16,988 bases of DNA from Collinsella sp. (GTDB lineage Bacteria; Actinomycetota; Coriobacteriia; Coriobacteriales; Coriobacteriaceae). Positions 1-6,833 of the stretch are shown here, piece by piece. Both the position numbers and the translations under genes were made by a program. The notes beneath the pieces were generated by a model. That model did no database searches. It saw only the letters and a program-made list of their open reading frames with translations, and was not told where the DNA came from. Each line of letters starts with the position of its first letter. Positions within the stretch are counted from its first letter, which is position 1. Location: the NCBI GenBank assembly GCA_031295725.1, contig JAUMNV010000052.1, forward strand, positions 1 to 16,988, in the 5' to 3' direction.

Positions 1-422
1 CCCACCGACGAATCCACCATGGCGAGCAGGCTCGTCGGGATCTGCACAAACTTGCAGCCGCGCATGTAGGTGGCGGCCACAAAGCCCGCCACGTCGCCCA
101 CGACGCCGCCACCGAGTGCCACGATCACGTCGGAGCGCGAAAGCTCGTGCTCTGCCACAAACTCCATAATGGCAACATAGGTTTCGGCGCGCTTATGGGC
201 CTCTCCGGCCTCGAAGGTGCAGATGCTCACCTCGTAGCCTGACGCCTCCAGGCTCTGCTTAACGGGCATCTGGTAGAGCGGGCCCACGTTGGTGTCCGTC
301 ACGATGACGGCCTTGGTACCGCCGGCAGTGGCGCGCACGAGTGGTCCCGCCTGCTCCAGCAAAAACGTGCCAACATGCACCTGGTAGGGGCGTGCAGTGT
401 CGATATCGATGGTAATCGCCAT
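1..422 (-). CDS. aroB: 3-dehydroquinate synthase, N-terminal part (runs off left edge)
   Basis: This enzyme is the second step of the shikimate pathway: it converts DAHP to 3-dehydroquinate using NAD+ and a divalent metal in the cytoplasm. About 140 residues are present, starting MAITIDIDTARPY. The NAD-binding signature VIVALGGGVVGDVAGF lies near residues 100-115 and is followed by TYMRG and QIPTSLLAMVDSSVG, the family's characteristic nucleotide and metal/substrate-binding stretch. The frame is still open at base 1, so roughly the C-terminal 60% (metal-binding Glu and His residues) is outside the window. The ATG ending at 422 is preceded on the minus strand by GAAAGGA at about 9 bases. It lies 36 bases downstream of tyrA on the same strand, so it is probably the third gene of the aroF-tyrA-aroB operon. 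The family call is firm; the partial state is caused only by the window edge. Confidence 0.95.
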   Translation of the reverse strand, partial: MAITIDIDTARPYQVHVGTFLLEQAGPLVRATAGGTKAVIVTDTNVGPLYQMPVKQSLEASGYEVSICTFEAGEAHKRAETYVAIMEFVAEHELSRSDVIVALGGGVVGDVAGFVAATYMRGCKFVQIPTSLLAMVDSSV

Positions 423-458
423 AAGCTTCGGTCCTTTCGACCTGGCGTGATAGGTGGT

Positions 459-1373
459 CTAGTGGGAGGTCTCGTCGTCGAGCGCGCGCTTAATGCGGTC
501 GCCCTCGGCAAGGAGATTCTCCAGATAGCGCTGGTCGCGGTCCTTGAGCGCACGGCTGTAGGCGCCGAGCGATTCGATCAGATGGTCGATCTCGTAGGCG
601 AGCGCGTCGGCGTCGTCGATCATGAGCTCGGACCACATTTGCGGGTTGAGGTGCGCCACGCGGGTGAGATCGCGGTAGCTACCGGCCGAAAAGCCGTGGT
701 GGACCTGGGCGGTGGGGCTTTTGACGTAGGCGTTGGACACCACGTGCGCAAGCTGGCTCGTGAAGGCGATGACGCGGTCGTGCTCGGCGGCGCTGGTCAC
801 GCTGAACTTGCCAAAGCCCAAGGGGCGCACCATCTCGCGCACCTGGCCCAAAAGCTCCAGTTTGAGCGCATCGTCCACCGCGGGCGGCACGAGCACGAGT
901 GGCGCGCCCTGGAACAGGTCGGCGCGGGAGTGTGCGTAGCCCGAGTACTGCGTGCCCGCCATGGGGTGTGCGCCCACAAAGTAAAAGCCGTGCTCACGGG
1001 CAAGCTCAAAGGCACGTTCGCACACGATGCCCTTGACGCCCACGGTGTCGATCACCACGGGACCCATGATGGCCTCGGTGTCGGTGGCGTCGGCGAGGGC
1101 CTGGGCATGCGCCTCGAGCCACTCGATGCAGGCCTCGGGGTAGCAAGCCAGGACGATGATGTCGCATTCGCCGAGTGTCTTGTCGTTGAGCTCTCCGGCG
1201 ACAGTGCCCATGCTGGCGGCCGTCATGACATCGTCATCGGGGTCCCAGGCCAGCACGCGGACGCCCGCCTGGGCATAGCCGCGGGCAAAGCTACCGCCGA
1301 TGAGGCCAAGGCCGACGATACCGGCGCACTTGGGGCCGCCCTGGTTAACGCGCGCGTTTCTCACCGTACCCAT
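459..1373 (-). CDS. tyrA: prephenate dehydrogenase
   Basis: This enzyme oxidatively decarboxylates prephenate to 4-hydroxyphenylpyruvate, the committed step to tyrosine. The 304-residue protein has an N-terminal Rossmann fold with GLGLIGG at residues 21-27. Asp44 (AWDPD) at the end of the second strand suggests NAD+ rather than NADP+. The catalytic-type His is His136 in AHPMAG, and the all-helical C-terminal dimerisation domain carries HDRVIAFTSQLAH and SYRDLTRVA. The protein ends soon after this domain, so there is no C-terminal ACT domain as in Bacillus TyrA and no fused chorismate mutase. The ATG at 1373 is supported by a GGAG that overlaps the end of aroF, with 3 bases between the aroF stop and this start, which implies translational coupling. 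Arogenate dehydrogenase activity cannot be excluded from sequence alone. Confidence 0.93.
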   Translation of the reverse strand: MGTVRNARVNQGGPKCAGIVGLGLIGGSFARGYAQAGVRVLAWDPDDDVMTAASMGTVAGELNDKTLGECDIIVLACYPEACIEWLEAHAQALADATDTEAIMGPVVIDTVGVKGIVCERAFELAREHGFYFVGAHPMAGTQYSGYAHSRADLFQGAPLVLVPPAVDDALKLELLGQVREMVRPLGFGKFSVTSAAEHDRVIAFTSQLAHVVSNAYVKSPTAQVHHGFSAGSYRDLTRVAHLNPQMWSELMIDDADALAYEIDHLIESLGAYSRALKDRDQRYLENLLAEGDRIKRALDDETSH

Positions 1374-1376
1374 GGG

Positions 1377-2399
1377 CTACTCCATGGTCTCTTGGCAGAC
1401 GACCTCGCGGATGGCGCGAATGCGGCGCATGGTGTCGTCGAACTGGTCGGGGGTGAGGGCCTGGGCGCCGTCGGACCATGCGCGGCTGGGCTCGTCGTGG
1501 ACCTCGATCTCCAGGCCGTTGGCGCCGCAGGCGGTCGCGGCGAGCGCCATGGGCTCAACGTAGCGGGTGTAGCCGGTGGCGTGGCTGGGGTCGGCGACGA
1601 CGGGCAGGTGCGACAGGTGGTGCAGAACCGGCACGGCGTTGAGGTCGAAGGTATTGCGGGTGCGGGTCTCGAAGGTGCGGATACCGCGCTCGCACAGGAT
1701 GACGTTGTCGTTGCCCTCGCTCATGATGTACTCGGCTGCCATAAGCAGCTCGTCGATCGTGCCGGACATGCCGCGCTTGAGCAGAATCGGGGTCTGGGTC
1801 TTGCCGACCTCCTTGAGCAGGGGGAAGTTCTGGGCGTTGCGGGCGCCGATCTGCATGACGTCAATCTTCTTGTCCAAGAAGACCTGCACGTCGCGCGGGT
1901 CCATGATCTCGGTGACGATCGGCATGTCGAGCTCGGCAGACGCCTCGCACAGCAGGTCGAGGCCGGCGGGGCCCATGCCCTGGTAGGCGTAGGGGGAGGT
2001 GCGGGGCTTGTAGGCACCGCCGCGCAGCATCGTGGCGCCGGCGGCCTTCACGCGGCGTGCGATGCGGATGAGGTTCTCGCCCTCGACGGAGCAGGGACCG
2101 GCGATGACCTGGAACTGGTCGCCGCCGATCTTGACGCCGTGACCGCAGTCGATGACGGAGTCCTCGGGGTGGAACTTGCGGTTGGCGCGCTTGAACGGCT
2201 CGGAGACGCGCTGCACGCGCTCGACGACATCCATGGACTCGAGCAGGAACGGGTCGATCTTGGTCGTATCGCCCACCAGGCCGATAATCGTCTCATTCTC
2301 GCCGCGCGAGACATCGGTCTTCAGGCCCTTTTTCTCAATCCAGCTGACGATATGGCCGACGGCCTCGTCGCTGGCGCTCTGCTTTAAAATTGCAATCAT
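1377..2399 (-). CDS. aroF: DAHP synthase (3-deoxy-7-phosphoheptulonate synthase) with N-terminal regulatory domain
   Basis: This is the first enzyme of the shikimate pathway, condensing phosphoenolpyruvate and erythrose 4-phosphate. The 340 residues closely follow the Thermotoga/Bacillus-type layout. A ferredoxin-like (ACT-like) regulatory domain covers about residues 1-80, and a TIM barrel follows with AGPCSVEG (Cys103), KPRTSPY (131-137), QIGARNAQN, LLKRG, DPSH (His273), IEVH (Glu299) and SDG (Asp310). Cys103, His273, Glu299 and Asp310 match the four metal ligands of the Thermotoga enzyme, each shifted by one. In that enzyme the N-terminal domain mediates feedback inhibition by tyrosine; the same here is inference. 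I chose the ATG at 2399 because AGGTGAGAGG lies 6 bases upstream. An in-frame ATG at 2447 would add 16 residues but sits in the loop of a terminator hairpin and has no ribosome site. It is the first gene of the aroF-tyrA-aroB operon. Confidence 0.95.
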   Translation of the reverse strand: MIAILKQSASDEAVGHIVSWIEKKGLKTDVSRGENETIIGLVGDTTKIDPFLLESMDVVERVQRVSEPFKRANRKFHPEDSVIDCGHGVKIGGDQFQVIAGPCSVEGENLIRIARRVKAAGATMLRGGAYKPRTSPYAYQGMGPAGLDLLCEASAELDMPIVTEIMDPRDVQVFLDKKIDVMQIGARNAQNFPLLKEVGKTQTPILLKRGMSGTIDELLMAAEYIMSEGNDNVILCERGIRTFETRTRNTFDLNAVPVLHHLSHLPVVADPSHATGYTRYVEPMALAATACGANGLEIEVHDEPSRAWSDGAQALTPDQFDDTMRRIRAIREVVCQETME

Positions 2400-2409
2400 G
2401 GTGTGCCTC

Positions 2410-2472
2410 TCACCTCGATGGATAACTTTTGCAAAAACGGCCCGCATCGCGAGCCGTGTATATATGGTGCAT
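2410..2472 (-). CDS. possible aroF leader peptide (20 codons)
   Basis: A short frame begins MHHIY, continues through the sequence of the terminator hairpin and stops at a TGA embedded in the aroF Shine-Dalgarno region. It contains two Tyr codons (residues 5 and 17) and one Phe (13). There is no ribosome site before it, but its ATG falls about 5-8 bases after the putative -10, so a transcript starting there would be leaderless, a mode common in actinobacteria. The Tyr codon TAC lies one codon before the hairpin stem, so a ribosome paused there would cover the 5' arm of the terminator. Translation is hypothetical: with only a single Tyr codon at the key place this could be chance. Confidence 0.3.
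   Translation of the reverse strand: MHHIYTARDAGRFCKSYPSR
2433..2457 (-). terminator. intrinsic terminator in the aroF leader (putative attenuator)
   Basis: Read on the minus strand, ACGGCTCGC, loop GAT, then GCGGGCCGT forms a 9-bp stem (one G-U pair) with a 3-base loop, running straight into five Ts. It sits between the putative aroF promoter and the aroF start codon, about 33 bases before the ATG, where only a conditional terminator makes sense. No protein-coding gene ends just upstream on this strand; the tRNA upstream is on the opposite strand. Confidence 0.6.
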
Positions 2473-2477
2473 GAGAG

Positions 2478-2510
2478 TTTATACTATCTGACTCGCTTTT
2501 GCCTTCTAAA
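2478..2510 (-). promoter_or_regulatory. putative promoter of the aroF-tyrA-aroB operon
   Basis: On the minus strand TTTAGA (2505-2510) is followed after 18 bases by TAGTAT (2481-2486). An overlapping TATAAA (2478-2483) is a better -10 but has no matching -35. Either -10 places the transcript start at or within a base or two of 2472. Both hexamers of the first choice match the consensus at 4 of 6 positions, so the call is tentative. Confidence 0.4.
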
Positions 2511-2562
2511 GTGGGCCGTTGCGCCGCGTCTTCCTCGGAATTGCAAAGCTTTTTCTTTTATT

Positions 2563-2592
2563 TTGATAGCCCGTGGTGCACTTGGGTATAAT
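2563..2592 (+). promoter_or_regulatory. promoter of the tRNA-Arg gene
   Basis: TTGATA (2563-2568), an 18-base spacer and a perfect TATAAT (2587-2592) lie 11 bases before the mature tRNA 5' end. The predicted start is near 2599. This is the strongest sigma-70/SigA-type promoter in the window, as expected for a stable RNA. Confidence 0.75.
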
Positions 2593-2603
2593 GCCAAACG
2601 TTG

Positions 2604-2680
2604 GCCCTATTAGCTCAGGGGATTAGAGCGTCTGCCTCCGGAGCAGAAGGCCGTTGGTTCGAATCCAACATGGGGCACCA
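2604..2680 (+). tRNA. tRNA-Arg (anticodon CCG)
   Basis: The 77-base gene folds as a full cloverleaf. The acceptor stem GCCCTAT pairs with ATGGGGC (one G-U), with discriminator A and an encoded CCA at 2678-2680. The D-arm contains TAGCTCAG, and the anticodon stem TCTGC/GCAGA encloses CTCCGGA with anticodon CCG at 2638-2640. The T-arm is GTTGG-TTCGAAT-CCAAC. It decodes the arginine codon CGG. It stands alone, with its own promoter upstream and a terminator 11 bases downstream. Confidence 0.97.
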
Positions 2681-2691
2681 TCGAACGTAAG

Positions 2692-2728
2692 ACCGTCCGA
2701 ACCTCGCATGGTCCGGGCGGTTTTTCTT
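2692..2728 (+). terminator. intrinsic terminator after tRNA-Arg
   Basis: ACCGTCCGAACC (2692-2703), a 6-base loop and GGTCCGGGCGGT (2710-2721) form a 12-position stem with one A-C mismatch and one G-U pair, followed by TTTTTCTT. It ends the tRNA transcript only about 13-28 bases before the candidate start codons of the ATPase gene. Confidence 0.85.
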
Positions 2729-2756
2729 ATACCGACGCGACGTGATGGGACGTGGT

Positions 2757-5480
2757 ATGGCAGCAACGGATATCGAGCGCGGACTCTCGACCGCCGAGGT
2801 TGAGGAGCGCATCGCCGCCGGTAAGATCAACCGCAACATGGAGCTCAAGACCAAGTCGGTCAAAGAGCTCATCATCGAGAACCTCTGCACGTTGTTCAAT
2901 TTGATCAACGTGATCTTGGCGTTCCTGGTCATTTTGACCGGTTCGTTTAAGAATCTGACGTTCCTGTTCGTGGTGTTCCTCAATACCGCTATTGGCGTCA
3001 TTCAGTCCATGCGTTCCAAGAAGATGGTCGATAAGCTCACGCTGCTGACCTCCAAGAAGGCCATCGCGGTGCGCGACGGCGCCGAGGTGGAGCTCGACCT
3101 GGACCAGATCGTGCTCGACGACATCATCCGCTTGGGGCGCGGCGACCAGATTCCCGCCGACGCCGTGGTGGTGTCGGGCGAGGCGCTCGTGAACGAGAGC
3201 CTGCTGACGGGCGAGAGCGACCTTATTAAGAAACAGCCAGGCTCTGAGCTCATGAGCGGCAGCTTTATCGACTCGGGCCTGCTGCGCGCCCGCGTGATCC
3301 ATGTCGGCGCCGACAACTACGTGGTCAAAATTAATAACGAGGCCAAGTACGTCAAAAAGGTTAATTCCGAGATCATGAACGCGCTGAACGCCATCGTGCG
3401 CTTTGCGAGCATCATCATGATCCCGCTCGGTTTGGCGTTGTTTGCCTCGAGCGTGAGCGAGCTGTGGGATGCCGCCGGTATGCCGGGCGATAGCGCGCTG
3501 TCGTGGTGCTTCTCTGAGTTGCTTGCCGGTCGTGTTCCTTCTTCGGCGCTGCTGTCCACGGTGGGCGCCCTGCTGGGTATGATCCCGCAGGGCCTGGTGC
3601 TGTTGACGTCGTCGGTGCTCGCCATTGCCACGGTGCGCCTGGCGCGCCGCAAGGTGCTGGCGCAGCAGCTCTACTGCATTGAGACGCTCGCGCGCGTTGA
3701 CGTGCTGTGCTTGGACAAGACGGGCACCATCACCTCGGGTCGCATGGAAGTTGAGGGCACGTATCCGCTGCCTGTTGAGGGTGTTGGCTTTGGCGTGGAC
3801 TCGGACGAGGCGGCTGTTCCCATCGATACCACAGTGCTCGATTTTGCGCTGGCTAACGTGGCACGTGCGACTTCGGCCGATGCCAACGAGACCTGCCAGG
3901 CGCTGCTCAACTATTACGCCGATCGCCCGGTCGAGGTGTCCGAGCCGCTGTCGGTCATTCCATTCTCGTCGTCTAAAAAATGGAGCGGCGCGTCGTTTGC
4001 GCAGGGCTCCTACGTAATGGGCGCCGCGCAATTTGTGCTCTCTGATCGTGCGTTTGCCCAGGTCGAGAACCGTGTCGCCGAGCTTGCCGATACCTGCCGC
4101 GTGCTCGTGGTGGCGCGCGTGGACGGCTTTACGCCCGATGGGGATATGGTGGGCGAGGCCGAGCCCGTGGGATTTGTGACCATCCGCGACGAGATTCGTA
4201 CCTCGGCGGCCGAGACCATCGGCTACTTTAACGAGCAGGGCGTGACCCTCAACGTGATCAGCGGCGACGACCCGCGTACGGTGTCGTCGATCGCGCGCGT
4301 GGTGGGCGTGCCGGGGGCGGACGCTTATGTGGACGCCACGACGCTCGATACGCCGGCCAAGCTCGATGCCGCAGTGGACCGCTACCATGTCTTTGGTCGT
4401 GTGACCCCGCAGCAGAAGCGCGAGCTCGTGCAGGCGCTCAAGCGCCGCGAGCACACCGTGGCCATGACGGGCGACGGCGTCAACGACGTGCTGGCGCTCA
4501 AGGAGGCCGACTGCTCCGTCGCCATGGCGGCCGGCTCCGATGCCGCGCGTAATGTGGCCGAAATCGTACTCGTCGACAACGATTTTGCCTCGATGCCCGC
4601 CGTGGTGACCGAGGGCCGTCGCTCCATCAACAACCTGCAGCGTTCGGCCTCACTGTTCCTGACCAAGACGCTGTTCTCGATGGGCCTGGCGGCGCTGTGT
4701 ATCGCGCTGCCGCCGTACCCCTTCGAGCCCATCCAGATGACGCTCATTAACTTCTTCTGCATCGGCGCGCCGGGCTTTGTGTTGGGCCTGGAGCCCAACA
4801 ATGCTCGTGTGAAGGGTGCGTTTTTGAGCAACGTACTCAAGCGTGCACTGCCGGCGTCGATTGCGGTCATTTTGGCTGCGGCGCTCGACATCTTTGTGGC
4901 GCGCGTGTTTGGCTTTAGCCAGCTCACGCTGTCTACGATGTGCCTGCTTACGTCGTGCGCGACGAGCGTCAGCCTAATCTGGCGCATCTCGCAGCCTCTC
5001 ACGCCCTTACGTGTGGTGCTCTTTGTGTTTGTAGTCGCCGGCATCCTGGTGGGCGTTATCGGATTCCCGGAGCTGCTGTCTATTGCCAACCTGTCGATGG
5101 GCCAGATGGTTATCTTGGCTGTCATCGTGGTCTTTACCTGCTCGGTGTTCTTTAAGCTCGCCACGATGATGGATTCGCTCAAGCCGCGTCGTCGTCGTGC
5201 CGCAACTGGTTTTGGCCGCGGTGTGCGCGTCCGCCTGGGTCGCGGTGGCGGCAAGGTGAGCTCGACGGGCTCGACGGCCGAACGTTTTGCCAAGCGCGTC
5301 GCCGCCGACATGGCGCAGCGCCGCGAAGATCGCACCGCTCGCGAGGCCGAGGCCCGTGCACTCGAGGGCGTGGCTCAGGCCCAGCCCAAGAAAAAGAAGG
5401 GTACCGGAGCCAAGCGCTCTCGCGTGACCAAGTCCGCCCAAGGCATCAAAGTCTCGATGCCAAGCAAAAAGAAGAAGTAA
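2757..5480 (+). CDS. P-type cation-transporting ATPase, CtpE-like group
   Basis: This is a membrane pump that forms an aspartyl-phosphate and moves a cation across the membrane; its closest recognisable relative is mycobacterial CtpE, described as a calcium transporter. From the ATG at 2757 it has 907 residues. In order: N-terminal LSTAEVEERIAAGKIN, membrane segments at about 45-84, actuator motif TGES (151-154), M3-M4 with PQGL (277-280), phosphorylation motif DKTGT (Asp320), the nucleotide domain, hinge motif TGDGVND (571-577), and six C-terminal membrane segments including NFFCIGAPGFVLGLEPN. The last roughly 100 residues are a hydrophilic Lys/Arg-rich tail ending in KKKK, longer than I expect for this group. 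I chose 2757 because GGGA lies 6 bases upstream. GTG 2742 and ATG 2745 are in frame and would fit a leaderless transcript. Substrate is inferred, and the M4 Glu of calcium pumps is Gln here. A tRNA terminator lies just upstream. Confidence 0.88.
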   Translation: MAATDIERGLSTAEVEERIAAGKINRNMELKTKSVKELIIENLCTLFNLINVILAFLVILTGSFKNLTFLFVVFLNTAIGVIQSMRSKKMVDKLTLLTSKKAIAVRDGAEVELDLDQIVLDDIIRLGRGDQIPADAVVVSGEALVNESLLTGESDLIKKQPGSELMSGSFIDSGLLRARVIHVGADNYVVKINNEAKYVKKVNSEIMNALNAIVRFASIIMIPLGLALFASSVSELWDAAGMPGDSALSWCFSELLAGRVPSSALLSTVGALLGMIPQGLVLLTSSVLAIATVRLARRKVLAQQLYCIETLARVDVLCLDKTGTITSGRMEVEGTYPLPVEGVGFGVDSDEAAVPIDTTVLDFALANVARATSADANETCQALLNYYADRPVEVSEPLSVIPFSSSKKWSGASFAQGSYVMGAAQFVLSDRAFAQVENRVAELADTCRVLVVARVDGFTPDGDMVGEAEPVGFVTIRDEIRTSAAETIGYFNEQGVTLNVISGDDPRTVSSIARVVGVPGADAYVDATTLDTPAKLDAAVDRYHVFGRVTPQQKRELVQALKRREHTVAMTGDGVNDVLALKEADCSVAMAAGSDAARNVAEIVLVDNDFASMPAVVTEGRRSINNLQRSASLFLTKTLFSMGLAALCIALPPYPFEPIQMTLINFFCIGAPGFVLGLEPNNARVKGAFLSNVLKRALPASIAVILAAALDIFVARVFGFSQLTLSTMCLLTSCATSVSLIWRISQPLTPLRVVLFVFVVAGILVGVIGFPELLSIANLSMGQMVILAVIVVFTCSVFFKLATMMDSLKPRRRRAATGFGRGVRVRLGRGGGKVSSTGSTAERFAKRVAADMAQRREDRTAREAEARALEGVAQAQPKKKKGTGAKRSRVTKSAQGIKVSMPSKKKK

Positions 5481-5511
5481 CTACGCGCCCTGGCGATGTT
5501 GAATTGGTGCC

Positions 5512-5543
5512 TTGCTCCTGTAGGGCCGTGGCGATGTTATGCT
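5512..5543 (+). promoter_or_regulatory. putative promoter of the zinc-ribbon gene
   Basis: TGTTATGCT at 5535-5543 is an extended -10 (TG, one base, TATGCT). TTGCTC at 5512-5517 could be the -35 for the overlapping alternative -10 TGTTAT (5535-5540) at 17 bases. Either way, transcription would begin about 35 bases before the GTG at 5584. The 103-base gap after the ATPase shows no clear terminator hairpin. Confidence 0.35.
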
Positions 5544-5583
5544 CTAACCTCGATTATTTGAATTGCTTCGAAAAGAGGATGCC

Positions 5584-6726
5584 GTGATCTGCCCGCATTG
5601 CCTTAAGACTATCGAGGACGGCGCCTCGTTCTGCCCCTACTGCAACGCCTATGTGGGTCCGGGCGATGGTCCCGAGCACACCGAATTCGTGTTCTGTGAG
5701 GGCTGCGGTGCCCGTCTTTCTCCGCATGATCGTACGTGCCCCAAATGCGGACGCCCCGCTCCGGGTATCCTCTCCGAGGATGCGTCAGCATCCGACCTGG
5801 CAGCGGGCCGCACGGCGGGCTTTCCGCGCCTAACGCAAGAGCAGATCGATACCGAGGTGCCGCATGCGCCGGCCTCTGCCGCTGCGGTGCTTTCGGACGC
5901 CGCCGACCCCAATGAGACCTGCGTGCTGCCAGCTTTCGATAAGGATTTCGGTATCCCCAAGGTCGATATTCCCACGCCCGTTTCCCTGCATGACGATGCT
6001 CAAAAACCCAAGCGCAAGGTGCACCCCGACGAGGACGCCTATCACAAGCATAAGCGTCATATTCCCAAGCCGCTCATTATCATCGCGGTCCTTGCCGTCG
6101 TGTGCGGTGGTGCCTATTGGTTCGTGACGACCGATCCCATGGGTGTTATGCCTGGCTTCTACGACCAGTTTGGCCAAGCTGCACAAACCACCTTCCCCAC
6201 GCGTCAAAAGGGCGAGGCGACTGAGGACGATACCAAGCAGGGCGATTCTGCCGAGGTGGTTCAGGAAGAAACCGTGCTCACCGATGATCAGCTCTATACC
6301 AGGCTCGATGGTCTGTATCAGACCATCGTGTCCTACGGTGACGAGGACCAGATCGGCGAGGTCATCGATTCCTTTAACAACGGTTATCTCCGAACGCCGC
6401 TGTCCACCCGTCAGGAGCTGTCGCAGAGTGCCTACGCCCTACGCGACCAGATCAAAAAGACGCAAGATGAGCTCAACAACCTGAAAGTACAGGACGATAC
6501 GGTCTATGCGGATGACATCGCCCACTTAAAGCAGCTTGCCGAGTGGATGTATGAGCGCGTCGACGTGATCTGCCAGAGCTGGGATATCTCGCTGGCCATT
6601 CCCGATGGCGAGTCGATGAGTTCCCACCAAAGCGAGATCCTGGCGCCCATCGCGCAGGGCGGCAACAGCGCGCTGAACCAGTACGATGCCAATGTGGGTT
6701 CCTGGAAGCCGCAGCAGCGTTCCTAA
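5584..6726 (+). CDS. double zinc-ribbon, single-pass membrane protein of unknown function
   Basis: I do not recognise a named family for the whole protein. The 380 residues begin with two zinc ribbons: Cys3/Cys6 with Cys17/Cys20 and Cys38/Cys41 with Cys52/Cys55, all in CxxC pairs. A hydrophilic linker follows, with a Lys/His-rich stretch just before one membrane segment at about 163-182 (PLIIIAVLAVVCGG). Then come an acidic low-complexity stretch and a mostly helical C-terminal domain of about 130 residues. The basic residues before the membrane segment predict zinc ribbons inside and the C-terminal domain outside. I chose the GTG at 5584 because AGAGG ends 5 bases upstream; an in-frame TTG at 5563 lies upstream of that ribosome site. 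It has its own putative promoter, and the next gene has a strong one, so it is probably transcribed alone. Signal relay between cytoplasm and envelope is conceivable but unproven. Confidence 0.8.
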   Translation: MICPHCLKTIEDGASFCPYCNAYVGPGDGPEHTEFVFCEGCGARLSPHDRTCPKCGRPAPGILSEDASASDLAAGRTAGFPRLTQEQIDTEVPHAPASAAAVLSDAADPNETCVLPAFDKDFGIPKVDIPTPVSLHDDAQKPKRKVHPDEDAYHKHKRHIPKPLIIIAVLAVVCGGAYWFVTTDPMGVMPGFYDQFGQAAQTTFPTRQKGEATEDDTKQGDSAEVVQEETVLTDDQLYTRLDGLYQTIVSYGDEDQIGEVIDSFNNGYLRTPLSTRQELSQSAYALRDQIKKTQDELNNLKVQDDTVYADDIAHLKQLAEWMYERVDVICQSWDISLAIPDGESMSSHQSEILAPIAQGGNSALNQYDANVGSWKPQQRS

Positions 6727-6764
6727 AATTAGTTCGCCATAGTCGGCATAACCTACGTGCGCAA

Positions 6765-6794
6765 TTGATGTAAACCCGTGCTTATTGCTACAAT
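6765..6794 (+). promoter_or_regulatory. promoter of the cyclophilin-TPR unit
   Basis: TTGATG (6765-6770), an 18-base spacer and TACAAT (6789-6794), with TG at 6786-6787 making it an extended -10. The predicted start near 6801 gives a leader of about 33 bases ending in AGGAAGGA before the ATG at 6834. The 107-base gap it lies in shows no convincing terminator for the upstream gene. Confidence 0.65.
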
Positions 6795-6833
6795 TCGTAC
6801 AAATATGCTTTAAACGCACGAGGAAGGAACCAC

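Noticed and set aside
375..2387. A 670-codon open frame on the plus strand opposite aroF and tyrA
   Set aside because: It is antisense to two clearly real enzymes, has the Val/Gly/Ala/His-rich composition of a GC-driven shadow frame, and shows no recognisable domain.
2400..2447. An N-terminal extension of aroF starting at ATG 2447
   Set aside because: The ATG is in the terminator loop, has no ribosome site, and the extension precedes the natural start of the regulatory domain, while ATG 2399 has a strong Shine-Dalgarno.
2727..4454. A 575-codon open frame on the minus strand opposite the ATPase
   Set aside because: Very rich in His, Arg, Gln and Ala, no domain, and directly antisense to a conserved P-type ATPase; a codon-bias shadow.
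5491..5538. Direct repeat TGGCGATGTT at 5491-5500 and 5529-5538, 38 bases apart, near the zinc-ribbon promoter
   Set aside because: Only 10 bases and two copies, with no sign of a palindrome; could be an operator but chance cannot be excluded.
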